From: Acidimicrobiaceae bacterium
GTDB lineage: Bacteria > Actinomycetota > Acidimicrobiia > Acidimicrobiales > UBA8190
Assembly (NCBI GenBank): GCA_003151475.1
Contig: PLXQ01000052.1
Span: 1-35,667, forward strand
Direction: 5' to 3'
DNA: 35,667 nt
Part shown: one piece after another, positions 31,458 through 35,667 of the stretch
Layout: every line of letters starts with the position of its first letter
Numbering within the stretch: position 1 is the first letter of the stretch
The notes under the pieces: model-generated
Databases searched by the model: none
The model's input: the letters and a program-made list of their open reading frames with translations, nothing else
What the model was told of the DNA's origin: nothing
Program-made: the position numbers and the translations under genes

Positions 31458-32879
31458 TCAGTAGGCGCGCCCCACGACGGCCACGAGTGATGAGTCGGAC
31501 GTTTCGTCATCGCCAGCTCCGGGAAGACCGCCGTCGGCGCTCTGGATGCAGCGCACCGAGATCCCGGCCCGGTTGAGCGTGGTCTCGCCGTCGGCACCGA
31601 CGACGGACATGGGGATGACGGCGAAGCCCGAAGCCGCCGCCTTCTCGGCATCCTCGAGGCTGTCGACTTTCACCGTCCGGCTGCGCTGGAGCTCGGCGGC
31701 CTCGTCGAACAGCGCGCCGTGGACGGCGTCGAGGGCGGTGGTGACTTCGGCCACCACGCCCGGCAGCGGCACCGACGTCTTCGTTCCGGTGTCACGACGG
31801 GCGAGGACGACCACCCCCTCGGCCAGATCGCGGGGTCCCACCTCCACGCGCAGAGGGACACCCTTCAACTCCCAGTCGACCACCCTTCGGCCGAACGAGG
31901 TGTCGGTCCGGGTGTCGAGATCGACCCGGAGGCCACTCGAGCGCAGCTCGGCGGCCAGGGTGACGGCCGCCTCAGCGGCGCCGTCGTCGGCCCGGGCCAG
32001 GATCACCACCACCTGCACGGGGGCGAGACGCGGGGGGAGCCGCAGGCCGTTGTCATCACCGTGGACCATGACGAGCGCCCCCATCAGCCTCGTCGACACA
32101 CCCCACGAGGTCTGCCAGACAAAGGACTGGGTCCCGGACTCGTCGAGGTAGGTGATATCGAAGGCCCGGGCGAAGTTCTGACCGAGCTCATGGCTGGTCC
32201 CCATCTGCAACGCCTTGCTGTCACGCATCATGGCCTCGCAGGTCCATGTCGTGGTGGCCCCGGCGAAGCGTTCGTTGTCGGTCTTGCGGCCCCTCAAGAC
32301 GGGGATGGCGAGGACGTTCTCCATGACGTCCTGGTAGACGTCGGAGAGGATCGTGAGGGCGAAGTCCCGGGCTTCGGTGGCGCTGGCGTGCGCCGTATGG
32401 CCTTCCTGCCACAGGAATTCCGTGGTCCGCAGGAACAGCCGGGGCCGCAGTTCCCAGCGCACCACGTTGGCCCACTGGTTGATGAGCAGGGGGAGGTCGC
32501 GGTAGCTCTGGATCCACTTGGCGAAGTACGAGTTGATGATCGTCTCGCTTGTGGGCCGCACCACCACCGGCTCCTCGAGCTGCTTGCCCCCGCCGTAGGT
32601 CACCACCGCCAGCTCGGGGCTGAATCCCTCGACGTGCTCGGCCTCCCGGCGCAGGTAGCTCTCGGGGATGAGGAGGGGGAAGTAGGCGTTCGAGACCCCG
32701 GCCGCCTTGATCCGGACGTCGATCTCGGCCTGCATCATCTCCCAGATGGCGTAGCCGTAGGGGCGGATGACCATCGTGCCACGGACCGGGCCGTTGTCGG
32801 CCAGCTCGGCTTTGGCCACGATGTCCTGGTACCAGCGGGGGAAGTCCGATGCCTGGGAAGTGAGAACGCTCTTGGCCAT
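31458..32879 (-). CDS. proS: Prolyl-tRNA synthetase, archaeal/eukaryal type
   Basis: ProRS charges tRNA-Pro with proline. The 473-residue enzyme lacks the INS editing domain of the usual bacterial form and has the archaeal/eukaryal architecture: class II catalytic domain (PVRGTMVIRPYGYAIWE, VVRPTSETII, the motif-2 loop FLRTTEFLWQEGHTAH, and motif 3 GVSTRLMGALVMVHGDDNGLRLPPRLAP), an anticodon-binding domain (about 285-385), and a C-terminal domain ending in Tyr, as in that type. Only one Cys (SVRCIQS) remains in the C-terminal domain, so it cannot bind zinc through four cysteines. The ATG at 32879 is preceded by a possible -10 box. It converges on ispG and diverges from rimP. Confidence 0.95.
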   Translation of the reverse strand: MAKSVLTSQASDFPRWYQDIVAKAELADNGPVRGTMVIRPYGYAIWEMMQAEIDVRIKAAGVSNAYFPLLIPESYLRREAEHVEGFSPELAVVTYGGGKQLEEPVVVRPTSETIINSYFAKWIQSYRDLPLLINQWANVVRWELRPRLFLRTTEFLWQEGHTAHASATEARDFALTILSDVYQDVMENVLAIPVLRGRKTDNERFAGATTTWTCEAMMRDSKALQMGTSHELGQNFARAFDITYLDESGTQSFVWQTSWGVSTRLMGALVMVHGDDNGLRLPPRLAPVQVVVILARADDGAAEAAVTLAAELRSSGLRVDLDTRTDTSFGRRVVDWELKGVPLRVEVGPRDLAEGVVVLARRDTGTKTSVPLPGVVAEVTTALDAVHGALFDEAAELQRSRTVKVDSLEDAEKAAASGFAVIPMSVVGADGETTLNRAGISVRCIQSADGGLPGAGDDETSDSSLVAVVGRAY

Positions 32880-32889
32880 GTGCCCGCCG

Positions 32890-32895
32890 ATGCTA
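32890..32895 (-). promoter_or_regulatory. Candidate -10 box of proS (TAGCAT)
   Basis: On the minus strand TAGCAT lies 10 nt before the ATG. It would give a leader of only a few nucleotides. No ribosome binding site or -35 box is evident. Confidence 0.35.
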
Positions 32896-33043
32896 GGGGG
32901 CGCGGCCAGAGGGACCCGACCTCTCGGCGACCCCTGCCGTCAGCCACGGTCACGCCCGTATCTGTGTGCGCGTGATCACTGTGCGCGACCCCCGACGGGG
33001 GGCCGGAGGGGGCACGGGCGCCGGAAGGATGTCGGAGGGCGGC

Positions 33044-33052
33044 TGGTATACT
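33044..33052 (+). promoter_or_regulatory. Promoter of the rimP-nusA operon (extended -10 TGGTATACT)
   Basis: TATACT at 33047-33052 is close to the consensus TATAAT and is preceded by TGG, an extended -10-like feature. No good -35 box is seen. Transcription would begin near 33059 and leave a leader of about 150 nt before rimP. Confidence 0.55.
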
Positions 33053-33091
33053 TGCTGCGCCGTTCAGACACGGAGTGGAGTGTGGTGCGTC

Positions 33092-33118
33092 GAAGCGTGG
33101 GCTGGCAGCCCACGCTTC
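33092..33118 (+). terminator. Terminator-like hairpin in the rimP leader (possible attenuator)
   Basis: GAAGCGTGGGCT and AGCCCACGCTTC form a perfect 12-bp stem closed by a GGC loop, followed by a pyrimidine-rich TTCTTTCCTC. It sits about 35 nt after the inferred transcription start and about 90 nt before rimP. It is the strongest hairpin seen in the window. Only part of the following tract is T, so termination efficiency is uncertain. Confidence 0.65.
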
Positions 33119-33208
33119 TTCTTTCCTCACGCTACTGCTGGTCACGGCCGGTTTGACCTGGGCCGTCCCGAGGTCTGAGTGGAGCATGGGAAAGGAGGTG
33201 GCGACCAG

Positions 33209-33757
33209 ATGAGCGAAGCGTTGACGGACCTCTTGGCCACCACCTTGGCTCCCCTCGGATTCGAGCTGGTGGACGTCGAGATGCGCTCGGGGACGGTGCG
33301 CGTGGTGATCGACCGGACCGACGGCGCCGACTTGGAGGCCATCGCCGAAGCCACCCGCGCCGTATCCGCCCTGCTGGACACGAACGACCCGATGCCCGGG
33401 CAGCACTACACCCTGGAGGTGTCGAGCCCCGGGATCGAGCGACCGCTGCGCACGGCCCCGCACTTCATACGGGCCGTGGGCGAGACGGTCACCGTCCGCA
33501 CGACGACGGGGAGCAAGGGCGAACGCCGTGTCACCGGTCGGGTGGTCTCGGCCGACGACGACGGATTCATGCTCGAAGGCGACGATCTGCCCGAGGGCGG
33601 CCGGCGCTTCTCGTACGCCGAGGTGGAGCGGGCCCGCACCGTCTTTGAGTGGGGGGGCAAGCCGCGCCCCTCCGATGGTCGCCGCCACGGATCTGCGCAG
33701 CACCGAGCGGTGCGCTCACCACTGGGTGCCGATAGGGAGAAGGTCACGACGTCATGA
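33209..33757 (+). CDS. rimP: Ribosome maturation factor RimP
   Basis: RimP helps assemble the 30S subunit. The 182-residue product shows the N-terminal domain with LATTLAPLGFELVDVEM and VRVVIDR, then the family signature YTLEVSSPGIERPLR, and an SH3-like C-terminal domain (about 90-150). The last 25 or so residues are a basic, unconserved tail. ATG 33209 begins the conserved region and has AAAGGAGG (33191-33198) about 10 nt upstream. A GTG at 33179 would add 10 residues but lies before this site. The stop overlaps the nusA ATG (ATGA). Confidence 0.95.
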   Translation: MSEALTDLLATTLAPLGFELVDVEMRSGTVRVVIDRTDGADLEAIAEATRAVSALLDTNDPMPGQHYTLEVSSPGIERPLRTAPHFIRAVGETVTVRTTTGSKGERRVTGRVVSADDDGFMLEGDDLPEGGRRFSYAEVERARTVFEWGGKPRPSDGRRHGSAQHRAVRSPLGADREKVTTS

Positions 33758-35205
33758 GCAAGACGAACTTCGAGTTCCTCGACGCCCTCGGCCAGATCGC
33801 GCGCGACAAGGGTATTTCCGTCGAGACATTGTTCGACGCCCTGGCCAACGCGCTCGTGGCCGCCTACAAGCGTCGTCCCGGGGCGGCGGAGGAAGCCGTC
33901 GTCACCATCGACCCCGAGTCGGGCGAGATCCGCGTCTACGGACAGGAGCTCGACGAGGACGGGAACGTCACCAGGGAATGGGACGACACGCCGAACGACT
34001 TCGGCCGTATCGCCGCCCAGACAGCCAAGCAGGTCATCCTGCAGCGCATCCGCGAAGCCGAGCGCGACCTCAAGTACGAGGAGTACGCCGGCCGCGAAGG
34101 CGACATCGTCACGGGCATCGTTCAGCAGACCGACAACCGCTACACCCTGCTCGATCTGGGCAAGGTTGAGGCCCTGCTGCCCCAAGCCGAGCAGGTCCCC
34201 TACGAGCGTTACGAGCACGGGGCCCGCCTGAAGGCGTACATCGTCGAGGTCCGCAAGACCACCAAGGGCCCCCAGATCGTGGTCAGCCGCAGTCACCCGG
34301 GCCTGGTGAAGCGCCTCTTCGAGCTCGAGGTGCCCGAGATCTCCTCCGGAGTGGTGGAGATCAAGGCCGCCGCGCGCGAGCCGGGACACCGGACGAAGAT
34401 CGCCGTCTGGTCGAACGACCCGAACGTCGACCCGGTCGGCGCCTGCGTGGGAGCACGCGGATCGCGCGTCCGCATGGTCACCAACGAGTTGCGTGGTGAG
34501 CGCATCGACGTGGTGCCATTCTCCGACGATCCCGTCGAGTTCATCCAGGCCGCCCTCCAGCCGGCGCGTGTCCGCGAGGTCCGCCTCGACGAAGAGACGG
34601 GAACGGCCACCGTGGTGGTGAGCGACTACCAGCTCTCGCTGGCCATCGGCAAGGAGGGCCAGAACGCCCGCCTGTCGGCGCGTCTGTCTGGTTGGCGCGT
34701 CGACATCAAGAGCGAGACCCAGCTGGCCGAGGAGGAGTCCCGCTACGGCGAGGAGTGGGCCGAAGGGGAGTGGGTCGAGAACGAGGCCGGAGAGATGGTC
34801 TGGCAGCCGGCCGAAGGCGGCGACGCCGTCTCGGCTACCGAGTGGTCACGGGTCGTCGCCGGCGACGAGGGCACGGCCGCCCCGGGCGACGCCGAGAAGC
34901 CGGCCGATGGCGCCGCTCCGGCATCGACGACGGCCGACGCCGATGGCGCCGCGAAGACCGATGGCGCCGCGAAGACCGATGGCGCCGCGAAGACCGATGG
35001 CGCCGCGAAGACCGATGGCGCCGCGAAGACCGACGACGCGGCGAAGACCGACGACGCGGCGAAGACCGACGACGCGGCGAAGACCGACGACGCGGCGGCG
35101 GCACCGGCCGAAGCGGCTGAAGCAACGCCGATCGAGGCGCCCGAAGCGGCGCCGACGGAGACCGAGGACGAGACGGGGGCCACGGCTGCGGAGGGTTCGG
35201 CATAG
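33754..35205 (+). CDS. nusA: Transcription termination/antitermination factor NusA with repeat tail
   Basis: NusA binds RNA polymerase and nascent RNA, affecting pausing and termination. It has the N-terminal polymerase-binding domain (about 1-110), an S1 domain (about 112-185), and KH1 and KH2 domains with GACVGARGSRVRMVTNEL and AIGKEGQNARLSARLSGW (about 200-335). Beyond residue 335 there is an acidic Trp-containing segment, then an Ala-rich tail with five DGAAKT and three DDAAKT hexapeptides. The tail makes the protein 483 residues against about 330-350 in other actinobacteria. ATG 33754 overlaps the rimP stop. ylxR follows with an ATAG overlap. Confidence 0.96.
   Translation: MSKTNFEFLDALGQIARDKGISVETLFDALANALVAAYKRRPGAAEEAVVTIDPESGEIRVYGQELDEDGNVTREWDDTPNDFGRIAAQTAKQVILQRIREAERDLKYEEYAGREGDIVTGIVQQTDNRYTLLDLGKVEALLPQAEQVPYERYEHGARLKAYIVEVRKTTKGPQIVVSRSHPGLVKRLFELEVPEISSGVVEIKAAAREPGHRTKIAVWSNDPNVDPVGACVGARGSRVRMVTNELRGERIDVVPFSDDPVEFIQAALQPARVREVRLDEETGTATVVVSDYQLSLAIGKEGQNARLSARLSGWRVDIKSETQLAEEESRYGEEWAEGEWVENEAGEMVWQPAEGGDAVSATEWSRVVAGDEGTAAPGDAEKPADGAAPASTTADADGAAKTDGAAKTDGAAKTDGAAKTDGAAKTDDAAKTDDAAKTDDAAKTDDAAAAPAEAAEATPIEAPEAAPTETEDETGATAAEGSA
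34942..35097 (+). repeat. 18-bp in-frame tandem repeats in the nusA tail
   Basis: GATGGCGCCGCGAAGACC occurs five times without change (34942-35031), then GACGACGCGGCGAAGACC three times (35032-35085) and a partial copy (35086-35097). The near-perfect identity within each block suggests recent expansion or conversion. Confidence 0.95.
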
Positions 35206-35543
35206 GGCCGCGCCGCACGTGCATCGGCTGCCGGCGAGTCGCATCGCCCGACGCTCTGGTGCGGGTGGTACGAGATGTCGACGGCGACCTGCGCCTGGGC
35301 GCCGGGTTGCCGGGCCGTGGAGCGTGGTTGTGTGCGGCGACCCCGTCGTGCGTGGAACAGGCGGCGCGCCGGGAGGCATTCAGTCGGGCGCTCAAGGCCC
35401 CGGTGGCCTCTGAGGCGGTCCGACGGCTGCAGAGAGAGCTGTGTGTGGTAGCTCCCCAGGGAGGGAGCACCCCCCAGGTGTGCGAGGATGGTGCCGCGGG
35501 CCGACTAGCCGGTCCGCGCCCACATGAGGAAGAAGGATCGTAG
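35202..35543 (+). CDS. ylxR: YlxR (DUF448) RNA-binding protein; start codon non-canonical or uncertain
   Basis: The frame encodes the YlxR signature RTCIGCRR, then LVRVVRD, PGRGAWLCAATPSCVEQAARR and AFSRALKA, as expected between nusA and infB. YlxR is a small nucleic-acid-binding protein; homologues act in transcription or on RNase P. No ATG, GTG or TTG precedes the signature in this frame: the frame is open from 35121 but the first usual start codon is GTG 35259, which would delete the conserved CxxC. The start given is ATA at 35202, which overlaps the nusA TAG as ATAG, parallel to the ATGA overlaps elsewhere. Alternatives are a sequencing error, a CTG start at 35256 or a -1 frameshift from nusA. 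The C-terminal 30 residues are unconserved. Confidence 0.8.
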   Translation: MGPRRTCIGCRRVASPDALVRVVRDVDGDLRLGAGLPGRGAWLCAATPSCVEQAARREAFSRALKAPVASEAVRRLQRELCVVAPQGGSTPQVCEDGAAGRLAGPRPHEEEGS

Positions 35544-35549
35544 GAGCCG

Positions 35550-35667
35550 GTGGCAAAGAAGATCCGCGTCTACGAGCTGGCCCATGAGCTCGGTCTGACC
35601 AATAAAGAGGCCCTTGACCTCTGCCTCTCTCTCGGGATGGGGGTCAAGAGCCACTCGTCGTCCATCG
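35550..35667 (+). CDS. infB: Translation initiation factor IF-2, N-terminal fragment (3' end outside window)
   Basis: IF-2 is the GTPase that delivers initiator tRNA to the ribosome. The 39 visible residues are the IF-2 N-terminal domain pattern AKKIRVYELAHELGLTNKEALDLCLSLGMGVKSHSSS, which matches the usual VYELAKELGxxxKExLxxxxxLGxxVKSH. Start is GTG 35550, with AGGAG (35542-35546) immediately upstream. The GTPase domain lies beyond the window. Confidence 0.95.
   Translation, partial: MAKKIRVYELAHELGLTNKEALDLCLSLGMGVKSHSSSI

Larger units (their letters stand above)
32880..33208. other. Divergent control region between proS and rimP
   Basis: This 329-bp gap has no convincing gene. From left to right it holds the proS -10 box; the direct repeat TGTGCGCG at 32965-32972 and 32980-32987, with the palindrome GTGATCAC at 32972-32979 between the copies; a rimP -10 box; the strong hairpin at 33092-33118; and the rimP ribosome binding site. 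Confidence 0.55.

Noticed and set aside
31719..32975. Plus-strand open frame opposite proS
   Set aside because: proS is unambiguous by class II synthetase motifs; the antisense frame has no domain features.
33092..33118. tRNA or other structured RNA gene in the proS-rimP gap
   Set aside because: Only a single hairpin is present; no cloverleaf, anticodon arm or CCA-type acceptor end can be drawn.
34942..35097. Regularly spaced repeats suggesting CRISPR or a protein-binding iteron array
   Set aside because: The repeats are contiguous 18-bp codon units within the nusA reading frame.

Overview
The window is high-GC, gene-dense DNA that reads as an actinobacterial chromosome, most likely class Acidimicrobiia or a relative (inference). 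Supporting points are the gene orders rne-rplU-rpmA-obgE-proB-proA, nadD-rsfS, rpsB-tsf-pyrH-frr-cdsA-dxr-M50 protease-ispG and rimP-nusA-ylxR-infB; an MtrA/MtrB-like two-component pair followed by a GerMN lipoprotein; a class II DAHP synthase; an F420-type luciferase-like oxidoreductase; a WhiG-type sigma factor; a secreted protein with DGGVFAFG-type repeats; and many GTG starts. Several genes have a TANNNT -10 box 6-7 nt before the start codon and no clear Shine-Dalgarno sequence, as in leaderless actinobacterial transcripts.

Layout. 1-4750: end of RNase E/G, ribosomal proteins L21 and L27, the GTPase Obg, and the first two proline-biosynthesis enzymes. 4747-7954: MoxR-type AAA+ ATPase, CoxE-like VWA protein and a histidine phosphatase, co-directional and coupled to proA. 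7955-11156 (minus strand): a secreted repeat protein with a GH25-like C-terminal domain, and class II DAHP synthase, whose 3' end is followed by tandem copies of its own stop region. 11195-13390: LLM oxidoreductase, nadD, a 73-residue membrane protein and rsfS, each overlapping the next by 4 bp. 13463-15851: ECF-like sigma factor, membrane-anchored partner and an orphan lipoprotein. 15873-20410 (minus strand): Tat-exported peptide-binding lipoprotein, response regulator, histidine kinase and GerMN lipoprotein. 20516-22315: tyrosine recombinase and WhiG-like sigma factor. 22519-31386: translation factors and ribosomal protein S2, UMP kinase, CDP-diglyceride synthase, two MEP isoprenoid enzymes and a site-2 protease. 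31458-32879 (minus strand): archaeal/eukaryal-type prolyl-tRNA synthetase. 33047-35667: promoter, terminator-like leader hairpin, then rimP, nusA, ylxR and the start of infB.

Most genes are housekeeping and tightly packed, with ATGA/GTGA overlaps at many junctions. The unusual content is in added parts: long low-complexity extensions on S2, CdsA and NusA built from in-frame DNA repeats, small tandem duplications at the 3' ends of the DAHP synthase and ispG genes, a ylxR frame without a canonical start codon, a hairpin that could attenuate the nusA operon, and the unassigned sigma/membrane-protein and MoxR/VWA cassettes. No tRNA, rRNA, CRISPR array, insertion sequence or prophage was recognised. 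No wholly new defence or mobile system stands out; the best novelty candidates are listed in the findings.
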